Source of the DNA: Beaufortia kweichowensis
Lineage: Eukaryota; Chordata; Actinopteri; Cypriniformes; Gastromyzontidae
DNA length: 64,000 bases
Assembly: GCA_019155185.1 (NCBI GenBank)
Contig: CM032794.1
Coordinates: 3,573,988 to 3,637,987, forward strand
Reading direction: 5' to 3'
The stretch's first letter is position 1. Each line of letters begins with the position of its first letter. Positions 38,796 through 50,502 of this stretch are shown one piece after another. Below the pieces are notes generated by a model. The model searched no databases and had not been told where the DNA came from. It saw only the letters and a list, made by a program, of their open reading frames with translations. A program made the position numbers and the translations under genes.

Positions 38796-38985
38796 AAATA
38801 AAGTATACAGAATCACAAATATAAACAAGACTTCAGTACATTCAGTACATACCTTCATTAAGAAGGCAGCAAACTCAAAGACCCTTTTATTCGAAAGCAG
38901 AGAGCTGCTGAAGCACATAAAACACTCTTAAAAATGCATTAAATAATAAAAACGAACAAATTTACTAACCTTGTAAAAGTATTGC

Positions 38986-39033
38986 TTTCATTTCATTTCA
39001 TTTCATTTCATTTCATTTCATTTCATTTCATTT
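38986..39033. repeat. (TTTCA)n microsatellite
   Basis: Nearly ten perfect TTTCA units. They lie inside the proposed first exon of the minus-strand transcript and place stops in all frames there, so that exon would be untranslated. Confidence 0.95.
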
Positions 39034-39129
39034 GTCTTAAACACGTGCATCAGTCAGCTGAAGCCTTCAGCACTAATGATCCTCTCAGTAACCAAACAAA
39101 CGAGCAAAATGGGCCGATGACGCAGCGCC

Positions 39130-42100
39130 TTTTAAACCCACAGAAACGCGCGAACGACAAATAAAATTTACCGCCTTCCGCCTTCATCATTATTAGAGGC
39201 GACATTTTAGCCAATGAGCTCTCAGTATCACTTTAGCGCGTCATCAAACCTATTTGTTGTAACAGGTAAAGAGAAACGTTTGAGTTAAAATGTGGAGGAT
39301 TATGTACATAAATAGATGTAAACACGAGTAAAATCTAAGATCAAAGTAGATGTGTGGCTCACGTGTCTGTCCATTACAGCACGTGATTTCATCAAAACTA
39401 TGCTTATGTTCTTAACTACTTTTTGTCTCTGTGATTTTGCATAATAAAGCACATCATCATTTATCAAGACCGTTTTAAGAAAGGCATGTGTCTGCGCACG
39501 CGCGTGTGATGCGGAGTAAAACTACGAAAGAAGCTCTGTGTGTTTCGTGAGTTGCATCAAATTTGATGAAGCTGTTAGATGATGTGCAAGTCGGTGTTAG
39601 AGACGCGAATGAATAAAAGAAAAGCATGTATTTAAAACATGACACAGCCGTGTTCATGTCGCTTTGGGTCTGTTTAAAATTAAAATCAAATCAAATCAAA
39701 ATAAAAATAAAAAATCAAAATGAATGATTCCCTTCCTGATCGCTGATCGCTCTGGTTTCGCCACAAGATGTCGCAATAAGACACCCAAAATGAACAACGT
39801 ACTCGCATACTGAAGTAATGATTATAATGATAATGTTGATTGCTCATATAACAATAAATATACTAATGAACACGTTCATCCTAAGCATATTGTTACAAAC
39901 TGCCCCCTGGTACATATGTCTAGCTGCTGTTTTCCACTTTCTATGGAAGTCAATGATGTCAGGTAAACTGTATGAATTATATTTATCAAAGAATTGTAAA
40001 AATCCTATTTGAAAACCTTAATAAAGGTCAGAGATAATAAAAAAATATGAAAACAATGTTGTCTAGCTTTAACATACTCGACAGGACTGTTCATGACTGA
40101 AGTCGTGAAGTAAGTGACAGTGATGTATATAATGTAATATAGATACAAATTATATACATAAACATAATGTCTACAATGTCTGGCTCCGCCCCTGCACGAA
40201 ACATTCACGAAGTAAACAAGTACAACTAAATGTTCCTTTTGAATATGTTCAAATTAAACATTTACGAAGTAAATATTTTATGGAGCTCTGCAATTATCAG
40301 ACAACTTAATCTTGAGCTGATTAAAGTGCAAAACTCATGCTTTCTGTCCTTTAAACATTCATAAAAATATTTGGACGAATGTCTGTTTTGCATGTTGATT
40401 TAATCCAATGTATAAAATACAGACAATAATCACATAATTCACAATATTTTATTTCATTTTAAACATTTATTGAAATTCATAGATTTAGTATGTACTATTC
40501 ACCCTGAAGTACCACAAATATTTCCAAGCAGACAGACAATTTATTTAAATATATAACAGTGATCTAAACCATGATCTAGGCCTTGAACAAAGATTTTTAC
40601 TTCTGTTGAATTGTTGAATTAAAAGATAACGACCCAAAGACAAAACAGAAGTGACAGAAGTGTTTTTCATCCAACTGTAATGACACTGAAATGTGGTCCA
40701 ATGACATCACCAAAACTCACAAAAAACATGAAAATCTGTAATTAGACAAAGCTGAAAAGTGTTCATTAAATGATTTTCACTTTGCAAGATATATGAGAAC
40801 TTGGGAAAGAAAGAAAAGTTGTATGGTTACACTAAGAAAATGTGGATTATTAAAAATATCTCAAACGTATACAAATATAGGATGCATAAGAATGACTTCA
40901 AAACATTGCATTACCTTCACAAACAATGTGAGATTTACTAACAGAGGTACAAAATGTAAGCTGTACTTACATGAATACACAAGTAACAAACATTAAAAGA
41001 TTTTACCTACACTGACGTTGAACGTGAAAGGCAACACTTGCATATAAAAGTTCTTTATGAACTGCCCTTAAAGCTAAAGCCAGTAAAGCTAGAAAGTGAT
41101 GGCAGTATGCAATGCTAAAAACGATTAAAGAAGCATACACATAAGTGCAATGAATATATGAATCAAAATATCCAAGACATCCCAAAACATGTTCTTACCA
41201 ACATTTAAACAAACTGTGTTTGACACACTTAAATATCTTTCAATAAATGCATAATTACAAAAAGTCTGAGTATAAGAGTCAAGTCTGCGGATACAGGTAC
41301 CACGCTATACAAATCTTCTATTTAAGAAAAATGTGTATGTATCTGTACATGCATTGTATGAATGTAACTCTTTGCTACAATTCTCACATTTTAGAAATTG
41401 AATGTTGCCTGATGTTGAATGATTTATGTAAAATCATGCATTTATGTAAAAGTAATATGCAATATTTTTTCATACATTTATCACATTGCATTTAAAAATA
41501 GGTATTTGTATAGCATGATACAATGCTATAAAATAGAGCTTCTCTTGGATATGCACCTTCCAGCACAGTTTATTCCTAACTCTGTACTCCTCATGGTCTT
41601 CTTGTTCCCTAAGACATGAGAGCTGTGCAGGAATTAAACTCAGGAAGGTAGATCTCCAAGGGCATCATTCTGCACTCCCATCATACCAAGGAAACATTTG
41701 AATCATTTGGTCAAAACCATAACCAAAGGCATTACACTTTCAAAGATCAATTAGCAGCCATGTGGACACTGTGAACTTGTGATTTGTCAACATATCAGCT
41801 AAATATGATCAACAAGAGCTGGTGTACCTGAAATTTCACATAAAACAAGAGTGATCCTGAAACAAATTAAACGAAGAAAGGGACAATTTGATAGAAATCT
41901 GACAGCAGATAAGTGAGATATGACACGACTATAATAAACCATAATGACACTTATCAGTCCCACAGCTTAGACAGAAAACTTATGGAGTAAAAACTGAAAA
42001 TAAGATGTTGGGTAGAAAGTAAAAAAGAAAGGAGGGTCGGGTGTGTAGAGAGGATTCAGTTCATAGGCTCACTGTGTCCAATAAGTCAAGGCCTCCAGAC

Positions 42101-42136
42101 AAAGGAAATGAAACAATGATGAAGTGTTGCAAGACC
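39130..42136. other. Intergenic DNA, with the probable cyb5b 3' UTR at its upper end
   Basis: A CpG-containing patch (39150-39250, 39490-39510) borders the promoter side of the possible transcript at 36-39 kb. From 40448 to 42136 the sequence could be cyb5b 3' UTR: AATAAA signals on the minus strand lie at 40448-40453 and 40466-40471. No further genes seen. Confidence 0.35.
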
Positions 42137-43934
42137 TCAGGATGATTTGTTATCCAACATGTAGTATCGATACATGATCCCCACAAGGGCAATAGCTACG
42201 GCAGGGATGAACCAGGTTGTCCATGACCTAAACACAAACAAACCAGTTGAAATAAATCAAAAGCATCAGACATGGGTTTACAGCCTGGAAGAGAATCTGT
42301 CTTCTCACCTGGACTCCTTGGAAGTTGTAATGTAAACCTCCTGGAACAGAAATATTATGACGTTAAACATTACCACGGTGCGTACATTTTAAAACAGTAA
42401 ATTTTACATTTTTGCTTTGATACCTTTTTTGATTCTTTCTTTCGATCATCCTAAAACAGGAAAATAAGAAGCTGGCGTTAATACTTTAAGTAATATGAAC
42501 TTGTTTCAATGTACAATTAGCAACAGAAAGCTCAGCTTGTGTAACCTGATTCACAAACACATAAGACACATAACAAAGATTACCATATGTAGGTCCCCAA
42601 TGTAAAACTGCTGGAGCATCTCTCTGGCATCTGTGGAATGACCCACATCCTCAAAACTCTCGGTTGCATCTGTACCTGCTTGTTCTAGTAGAACTTCTTC
42701 ACCTCCTGGATGCTGTGAAAGAATTGAGAATGGTCAGTGAAATACAGTGAAATATTTTACACTAGCATTTTTTAGTATTTACCTATTATGGTATATAAAT
42801 ATGGCAATCATTAGAAGTTCAGATCCACGTTCAATGGCGATCACCATACACATTATGGTAAAACAGCACAGCCACAGTAGTTTTATGCATAATAAACATG
42901 AATTTCTTAAATTACACATTATGTAAATAGAGTTTTTTTGGAAAACAAAACCAAGGTGTGTATTTTAAATTCTTTAACTGTTTAATCAGTCATTCTTCCA
43001 GGGCAAAGATAACAACATAGGCTCTGTTCAATAGCAAGATAACCAACATAACCTCTGGACAAACTAAACTACACATCCCATAATTCCAGGAACTGCTGTT
43101 GCGCAATTAACCTGCAACATTAAACCTGCTATTTTCACGGTTTAATGTTACACAATGATGACTAAAACCTTTAGTTTTAAGTTTAACAAAAACAAAATGT
43201 TCGTGGCCTCTGTGTAAAAAATAATCGATTACCGATATGTTCGATTGCTGCAGAAAATATATTTATGCAAAAAATAAATATATCATACAAAAATTAAAAA
43301 GGCATAATCTAATATACTCCATGTAGTGATGATAATAAGGGACAAAAAAAAGAAAATTTGATTTAAAAAACTGAGATATAAAACTAAGCGGTTATAAGCG
43401 TTTACTGAAATGTGACCGCTCAACATTATCAAGCTAGCAAAGCAGCTATCTGGCTAATGCCGACTGTATCAAAACATGCACTTACATCTGTTTTGAATGC
43501 AAATGAGGCTTTAAGTGTTAGCTAGACATCCACTCAAAAGCTCAAGGGTTTAACCCTATAGAGTAGTATTTACTGTAATCGATCTCGTATGCTAATCAAA
43601 CTTTGATCGTGCTGTCAACAGCCTTTGTTTTAAGTCTGGAGATGTCTGACGTAGCCAACAATGAGTAGAAGCTTAGGTGTAAGATATAAATGACGTTAAA
43701 GTAAAAACATACATACGGCATTTGGTGCAATGGGGTAAAACAGCGTAGTATGGTTATATGGATAGCGTCATGGCACATCAAGCTTCTTACCTCCTCCATG
43801 AAACTTGTGATATCGTAAACTTTGTCGTGGATTATGAGCCATGCGTCTTCGCTCATATTATGAGCTTGAACCTCTTGACGCGTGTAATACTTCTCACTGC
43901 TCTCATCCGGCGTGCTGTTATTTTTATTACTCAT
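42137..43934 (-). CDS. cyb5b: cyb5b: cytochrome b5 type B, outer mitochondrial membrane (complete, 140 aa)
   Basis: Exons in transcript order: 43791-43934, 42584-42712, 42424-42450, 42309-42340, 42137-42227 (423 nt, one frame). The cytochrome b5 heme fold spans about residues 13-88; the two axial histidines are His49 in HPGG, the first residues of exon 2, and His73 in VGHS, 24 apart as in the family. A Lys-rich linker (DDRKKESKK) leads to a C-terminal anchor at about 114-131 and the tail YRYYMLDNKSS, matching the type B tail (..YRYY..KSS) rather than the microsomal CYB5A form. The protein is a tail-anchored electron carrier that supplies electrons to desaturases, reductases and the mARC system. 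Start chosen at MSNKNNST. An in-frame ATG 13 codons upstream (43973) is possible, but its extension is not family-like. Confidence 0.93.
42713..43790 (-). other. cyb5b intron 1; nothing recognised
   Basis: 1.08 kb between exon 1 (ends ..SFMEE) and exon 2 (begins HPGG), phase 0. AT-rich, with no repeat family I can name. Confidence 0.5.
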
Positions 43935-44093
43935 CTTCACTCGATTTTCGTAACTTAGCCTAAAAAATATCAAAATCTGCTATCGTGGTCTTTTCGCTTG
44001 AAGCTGGTTATATGAATTACAGCCGAGCCGACCCTTCTAATTCAATTCTCGTTCACCCGGCTCACCATTTCACCACCAGTCACGAAAAATGAT

Positions 44094-44156
44094 CCAATCC
44101 GTTCAGTTAAACGAAATAAGCCAATCAGCAAACGGTTCACTGCAATAACAGCCAAT
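44094..44156. promoter_or_regulatory. Three CCAAT boxes upstream of cyb5b
   Basis: CCAAT occurs at 44094-44098, 44121-44125 and 44152-44156 (ATTGG on the cyb5b strand), spaced 27 and 31 bases apart and 160-220 bases upstream of the start codon. The spacing suits NF-Y. No TATA box is evident. Confidence 0.45.
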
Positions 44157-44199
44157 GACAATCAAGCGTTGAGCATCGTAAGGTGCTTGCGTAACACGT

Positions 44200-46730
44200 T
44201 ACACCCATATACAGTATTATACGCATATGGTCGTTAAATTGCGTAAATCCTTAAAACATGTTTGTAAATCGAGACTTTATTAATGCATTTCATTAAATCC
44301 ATTATAGTTTCCTTTAGAAAAAAAACAGAGGTGAACTTTTTTTAGGGATCTCTACTGGAAAAACCTGCTACACCAGTTTAAACTTGTATTAGCTGTTTTT
44401 TCCTGTAGGGATCGTGAATGTGGTGTATATTGCCTGTGCCTGTAGTTGTTTTCATGTTTGCTGTCCTAAAAGTTCCCACCATAAATGCTAATGTTCTCCA
44501 ACTTGTTCTGTAAAAGCAGCCAGTCATTGGTTGAAACTAGTCATTGTTTAAAACTTGCAAGGCATTTCTCTCTTTTCTTTCTTGAGATTTTTAAAAGTCT
44601 TGAGTCGCTGAAACCTCGAATGTCAAATAGACTCTGTTGGCAAACACATCCTGTGCTTACGTGGAGGACAGCTCAGGCTCATTTGCATATCTAATCAGTA
44701 AGTGATTAAAGGCATATGTACTGTACTGATACTGTATGTATGTGTAGGAAAACAGATTAATGTCTCAACAGTAAAGTAGCAGTTTTAGAAAAAAAATACT
44801 TCTAGTATTTATTATTTAACCAACAATAAATGTTTAAACTAGAATCCAAGCAAAATCAAATATTTAGCCCAAGCAGACCCACAATTTCCAAACAGAAAAA
44901 AATCCACAGATTTCATGTTTTTCACATGATCTCCTCATATCCTTACAGTATGTGGACAACATGTCGTTATGTCAAATTTTCCAAAACATGCTTAACATGT
45001 TTTGCACAAGTAAAATTCATTCATATTAAATCAATTTGGGGAAAAGAAGGAAATTTAATTATAAATAAGGAAAATGCATAACTCTATGTAAACTTTAATG
45101 GGAAACTACATGCTCTTATCAATGGAATTGTTTGCCTGGAAAAATATAATTTGTTTTTATTAACCCAGCACAAATGAATCATATGGGAAAAAGTACTCGA
45201 TTTAATTTTAAATCAGCAAATCATTATATCATTAATCATTAATCATCCTTAGAAGTGCAAATGTCTGCAATACTTTTAAATCGTCACAAGGTGGCAGTAT
45301 AAACTCATTAAAATGCTGCAGCTAGTTTTTGTAAATGACTAACTCTACTAGCTTGGTTGTCATATAGTGCTAATAAAACCTGTTATTTGCTTTACTATCC
45401 TGCTCAGACAACACCTAACATCATAAAAAACTTGCGAAAAAATAACTTTCAAACCACATCTTTTTCTGGCACAATGATGATGGTCCAGCCATGCAACTGT
45501 TATGTTTTGTCAGACAGGTTGTATAACAAAGCTATGTGCATCACTTGTATGTTGACAAAAACTAATCGGAGAGAGCAGCAACACTAATAAAAGGTGGACT
45601 TCTGTATTGACACTTTATTTCCGTCCAAGCATTTTCTGTAGGAAATGAACGATTGGATCTCAGATTGTGCTACTAAACAGCTGGGAGTGTTTACACAGGA
45701 AATTGGATGGTGATTTTCACTTTGTTCTCCCAGTGCCATATGGAGAGATGCATTGTGACCATTCTCAAAGAGAGAATTAATCATTCCAGTGCCTCTGTGA
45801 ACTGTATCAAGAGCCTCATGCATAAAAATCCATTCTGTTACAATGTATACAGGGATGTTGTTGCTTGTCATTGTGTTACTGTTAAAAACTGGAGCTTTCT
45901 AACTGAATAACAGTATAAATCACCAACCCATGTCACGTCCCGTGTCACAGGGTGCAAACCTTCCTGCTCTTTGTTTTTCCTTTCTACGACCATTCACCTC
46001 GTGAGGTCAATGACAGAAAAAAGGTTACATTGAATTCTGCACAAACTAGGAAATCTCATCTTGAAATGTGACATGACTCTTAAGGAGAATCGCTATGTCA
46101 CCACAGCAACGGATCATCCTCTACGAGGCTTCAGATTAGACGGGTCAGGAGGTAACATTATGTGAACATGGACCTAACAAAAACATCCAAGGTCAAAGCT
46201 CAGTGCAGAGGCGTGACAGTGTTGATAATTAAATCCACCCACGGCCTTTAATATACCAGCTTAAAAAATCTTTCGCAGCAGCGAGCTGGTTCTACTGTAC
46301 TGTACGTATACTGTCCGGATATACCCAGGCTATCTTTGTTTTACTGGTATGGAATAGGTTTTTTGAAAAATATTAAAATGGTATTTTAAGACGCAGCTTC
46401 AGATAAACTTTAAAATACATACAGATTAATACTTACATTAAACAAGGTAATAGCAAAGATTTAACAACTACCAGTTTCCTTAAAATAGTGTAAGGGCTAA
46501 GAAATAGAAAGTAATCCAAGAAATGTTTGAGTAAAAAGATTGAGTTTCATTGAATCTTTTGAAGTTTGAGGACAAACAGCAGGTCAAAAGTGACAATAGA
46601 TTGATCAAGAGTGATGGCACAGGTTTATTGAATTTGACAGAAGTGAATAGCACAATGACTGAGATACATGAATGAAAGACCTTGTGAAGTTTCCAGAAAG
46701 TATAGAATATCCTACAAAAGGTAAAACAAA
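44200..46730. other. Intergenic DNA; one possible conserved block
   Basis: No gene seen. A balanced-composition, non-repetitive block at about 45930-46310 could be a conserved non-coding element. The rest is AT-rich and unremarkable; a 95-codon minus-strand frame at 45584-45871 has no family resemblance or splice context. Confidence 0.3.
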
Positions 46731-46733
46731 CTT

Positions 46734-46997
46734 TACACTCTAAAAAAGGATGTGATATTTTTTAACACATTTTTTGTGTTATGCTGTTTAACACATAATG
46801 TGTCATTTTGTGTTAAATAAATAAAAGGGACAACACATGTTGAGTTGAAAGTAACACAAGTTGAGTTAAAAGTAACACAAAATGTGTTGTTTTTAAATTA
46901 ACACAAAGATGTGTCTAGTAAGGGACAACACATCTGTGTGTTGTCCCTAACTAGATGCATCTTGTGTTATTTTTAACACATCTGTTTTTAGAGTGTA
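46734..46997. mobile_element. 264-bp MITE with perfect 13-bp TIRs (TACACTCTAAAAA)
   Basis: TACACTCTAAAAA at 46734-46746 is the exact reverse complement of 46985-46997. The interior is built of TAACACA/TGTGTTA repeats that form a long hairpin. Its end motif TTAGAGTGTA matches the right end of the element at 12864-14033. No coding capacity. Confidence 0.7.
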
Positions 46998-47128
46998 GGA
47001 AACCATGTTGACCAAACCTTAAACTTTTTGAGAATTTAATAAAAAGACTGAAAACAGAGGTGTGTTTCTTGCTTTAAAATAATCGTTTGAACAAGCTTTG
47101 AACCAACAACCTATTACAAGTTCACTTT

Positions 47129-47310
47129 TAAAGGTGCTACACAAACCATTTTGGCTAAATGGTTTCATAAAGAACTTTTTACAGCCACAGAACCTTTCTG
47201 TTGCACAAAAGGTTATAAATAGTTGAAAAAGGTTCTTTAGACTATGAAAAATTACTTTTAAGAACCAGAATGGTTCCTCTATGGTACTGTGAAGAACCTT
47301 TTATAGTGCA
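47129..47310. mobile_element. Palindromic MITE relic (AAGGTGCT / AAGAACC family)
   Basis: Begins AAAGGTGCTACACAAACC and contains GGTTCTTTAGACTATG and AAGAACCAGAATGGTTCCTC, ending GAAGAACCTTTTATAGTGCA. Same family as 463-661. Confidence 0.55.
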
Positions 47311-47720
47311 TTTATTTGTAAATGTATACATTTAAAAAAGGGTCAGAAAGTTTGTGATGACGTAGAAAATCGGACATAAAAATTTTGCATAGTAATTTGT
47401 ATTGTATTTGAAAGATATTTGTCTTTATTGATGCACCGTGCACATTTTTCCAAAGTAAAAAATTATGTTTTTCATTTTCAGAAATAACTCAATCTGTTGC
47501 AACTACTTCTATTATTAATCGATTTCATAAGAAACAGTAAATGAGCAACTATCTCCTTCATGGCGATTATTATATGACAGCTTTTGAGCGTCTCCATTTG
47601 GTGTCTGCATTCCCTGCCAATGCATCAGCACTTCCACATGATCTCCAAATTGCATCACCATGACAACAAACAGCTATAAGTCTTTGCTAGCTTGCATCTA
47701 AAACACATGGCAGGGGTTTT

Positions 47721-47950
47721 AAAGGTATAGTTAACCCAAAAATAAATAATAAATAATTTTTCACCCTTATGTCATGATGTATATGATTTTATATTTTGCA
47801 AAACGCTATGAAATACTATGAAAGTGAATGGGTGCCGATAACAAGCGTTTTGCAAAATATCTTCTTTTGTGTTCTGCTGAAGCAAGAAAGTCATACAGGT
47901 TTGACATGACATGAGGGTGAGTAAATAATAAAAGAATTTTTTTCCAATTT
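47721..47950. mobile_element. Palindromic MITE relic (TTCACCCAAAAAT family)
   Basis: AGTTAACCCAAAAATAAATA on the left faces GAGGGTGAGTAAATAATAAA on the right. The centre has AATATCTTCTTTTGTGTTCT and AAAGTCATACAGGTTTGAC, diagnostic of the family at 2887-3134. Confidence 0.65.
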
Positions 47951-48557
47951 TTTTCGCTGTATAGCTTTCTATTCTTGTGCACCTGTATACATTTTCATGA
48001 CAATTACACACACAGCATTTTACTGTATATTTATGTTGGGATCCGATGGGAATCCTTCAGGTTTGAGTTGAATAGATCCACTTATTTTTCATTTAAAATC
48101 AAATTTTTAATTTTTATCCCTCATTCACGCAAGCATCACATAAATGTCAGATGTTAAACACACAACTCCTCCAGAACGGCAGAGGTGCAGAATGATCTCT
48201 ATTGATCTATGCAGATTTATCTATCAAACCAGCCTCAGCTTCTACTACATTGATCAGCATTACGCCAATTCTAACCTTCAAGCTGATTTGATATGACCAC
48301 CATAATAGGATTTAGTGAGACTTTATCCCTCTATTTTTCTCAATTATGGAAACCAAGAAAATCGCTGAATTGATCACTTCTTTGCAGGTCTATAATGGTC
48401 CTGCAGGAGCTCTCCAGAAGTTGCTGAGACCGCACAGTAGTTGAAATAAAGAAAACACTTTCATGCAGACTCTTCACCTTACAGTTTAGAGGCAAATATG
48501 GACAATTTTTGATTAGGTGGAGCCTAATCAATGCCTAATCTCCCAGAGCATCAATTG

Positions 48558-48690
48558 CTTACATTTATTTTAATGCATTTAGCAGACACTTCTATCCAAA
48601 GCGGCTTTCAGAGCATTTAAGCTATTAATTTTATCAGCACATGCACCCCAGAGAACTGAATCCATGAGCTTGCAATTGTAAGTATCATGC
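48558..48690. repeat. SINE-type repeat fragment
   Basis: GCATTTAGCAGACACTTCTATCCAAAGCGG is a close variant of a very widespread fish repeat tail, followed by GAACTGAATCCATGAGCTTG, a decayed tRNA-derived head in reverse orientation. A related tail is at 54612-54660. Confidence 0.5.
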
Positions 48691-48699
48691 AGGTCTTAG

Positions 48700-50500
48700 T
48701 GTGTTGCACTTAACAGAAGCTAAAAGTGAAACACACTAATAATAAAAGAATATAAAACCAGTCACTACTATATTAATATAGTCGTGATAAAACGTATGCA
48801 AGTTCGAGCGGAACGTGGCTTTATGTTGTGCAGACTCACTTTATCAAAGAGCACCTCACTGCTAATAAAGTATCAGAAAGCTACATACCTGAGGATTCAT
48901 GGGTGGGATTTCTCTCAGTAGCAGAAGCAGTTTGATATAATTCTCAGGTCAGGAACATCCTAATGTTTCACAGGGCACAAGTACTCCGCTACTGGCAAAT
49001 TAAAGAAACATTTTAACCTATTTTAGACATACTGTAGAGGACCTAAAGGTGACATTTGTAGTTAAACAAAATTAAAAATTCAAAGTTTACAAACAATGGC
49101 AATGTTTGGTAATTTTGAGTAACTATGAAGCTTAACTAAAAAACTAAAGTAACTAAAAAGCAACAGTCTGGTTTGCTCATAGTTGCTTCTGTATGTAAAA
49201 TTATTATGTGTTTAAGAAAAAGTTAATAACAAAAAAGTTTGTTTATTTAGCACCATGCCAGCATCCATGGCTATTTAGCAAGCAATATTTATAATAGAAC
49301 TATATCAGGTTTTTATAATTTACTAAAAACCTAAACTATATTCAGATTACTTTGTTAAAAATTTCATCAAAAGTGTTCACAAAGGAAAAAAGGCTTTTCA
49401 CTGGGTTAATACCAGCACAATCTAATAAAACAGGCTTCAGGGAGAATAAAAAAGGAAAGAAATGTTAATAATGCACCAGAAACAATGGGTAATGCTGTAG
49501 ATGGGCTTTGACGCTTTATTCTTTAACAACAAGTTGAAGTATTAACATTTTTTATAAACAATTATAAACATTATAAAAATTGTATTATTTACAGACATAT
49601 AACTTTTAGTAACCATTCTCATCATATTTTATGGCTGAATATTACTCCCATTACCAGCCTTTATATGCATGCTTATGTAAACCTCCACCACAAAGTACTT
49701 TTATTCATTTCCCCTTGGAAGATGAATACTTTTTAAACAAGTGCTCAAGCTAAAACGAACTTAAAATTCAGATTTACAGTTGGATTTTACAACACAGTGA
49801 AGAAGTGCTTTTACAAAATTTCACCCTCTGAGCCTTACTGCTTTCATTCAGCCCATTATAGACCATCAATATGGTTTTGTGGAAATCTATTTACGTACAC
49901 AAACTTAGTTTTGCTTGTCTTATGATGTTCCTGGGTGGATAGAGAACGCCTGAAATGTAACCAAAAAAGCCTACTTAGTTGGACATATAAAATTAATGTT
50001 TGAAAAGAAAATGTAATGATATGAAAATGTTAAAGCCAAAAGGCATAGCTGATCTGACCTTTACATTACCTGGCTAATTACTCCTCTTTTTTGCCTAAAT
50101 TGCATTACTGAGATTTAAAGGTTAGCTTTCTTCAGCTTGATATCAAATTGCTAGATAAAGAAATGTGTGCAACATGTTTCAAAAGCTCTTGTGCATTCGA
50201 CTTTGATCGGCAAATCAACAATGCAACACCTTTCTGTTAAGAAACATGACATTTACGTTACGGTAGTAAATTAGCCCCAAGTAAATATGAGAAAGTGCCA
50301 TCAAAAAGCATAGTAAAAAGGCACCAAAAGCCATTAAACTAAAAGAGAACAAAGATATGGAAAAAAGGTCATTTCGAATGATAACCTATGATTAAAAGAA
50401 GCTTATTTGTGAAATTATCTTCGGTCTAGATCTCGACACATCCACTGCATTTATGACACCTCCGCTTGAGGCGAGCTCTTAAAACTTCATGAGGTCACAT
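48700..50500. other. Intergenic DNA, including the probable 3' UTR of the GPCR gene
   Basis: Nothing coding seen. Candidate AATAAA (minus strand) at 49515-49520 would give a GPCR 3' UTR of about 1 kb. AT-rich, with no clear repeats. Confidence 0.3.
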
Positions 50501-50502
50501 CC

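Larger units (their letters stand above)
35978..39110 (-). ncRNA. Possible spliced transcript around the 37.6-38.8 kb minisatellite (unidentified, perhaps non-coding)
   Basis: Candidate exons with good splice signals on the minus strand: a first exon from about 39110 to 38970; 38853-38907 (acceptor TTTATGTGCTTCAG, donor AAG|GTATGT); 37582-37637 (acceptor TTATTTCCACAG, donor CTG|GTGAGT); 37304-37386 (12-T tract then CAG, donor AAAG|GTAAAC); and a last exon from 37038 to about 35978, where TTTATT gives AATAAA. Upstream lie a TTTAAAAG box near 39130 and CCAAT near 39211. No single long frame joins these exons. In one frame 37304-37386 reads ..ERRIFESFLDFCRLPKWASTK, and it would close soon after in the last exon. 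Short ORFs or a non-coding RNA both remain open. I do not recognise it. Confidence 0.3.

Noticed and set aside
45281..45298. CACAAGGTGGCAG as a third CTCF core
   Set aside because: Two consensus positions fail, so it is not listed with the two perfect cores.
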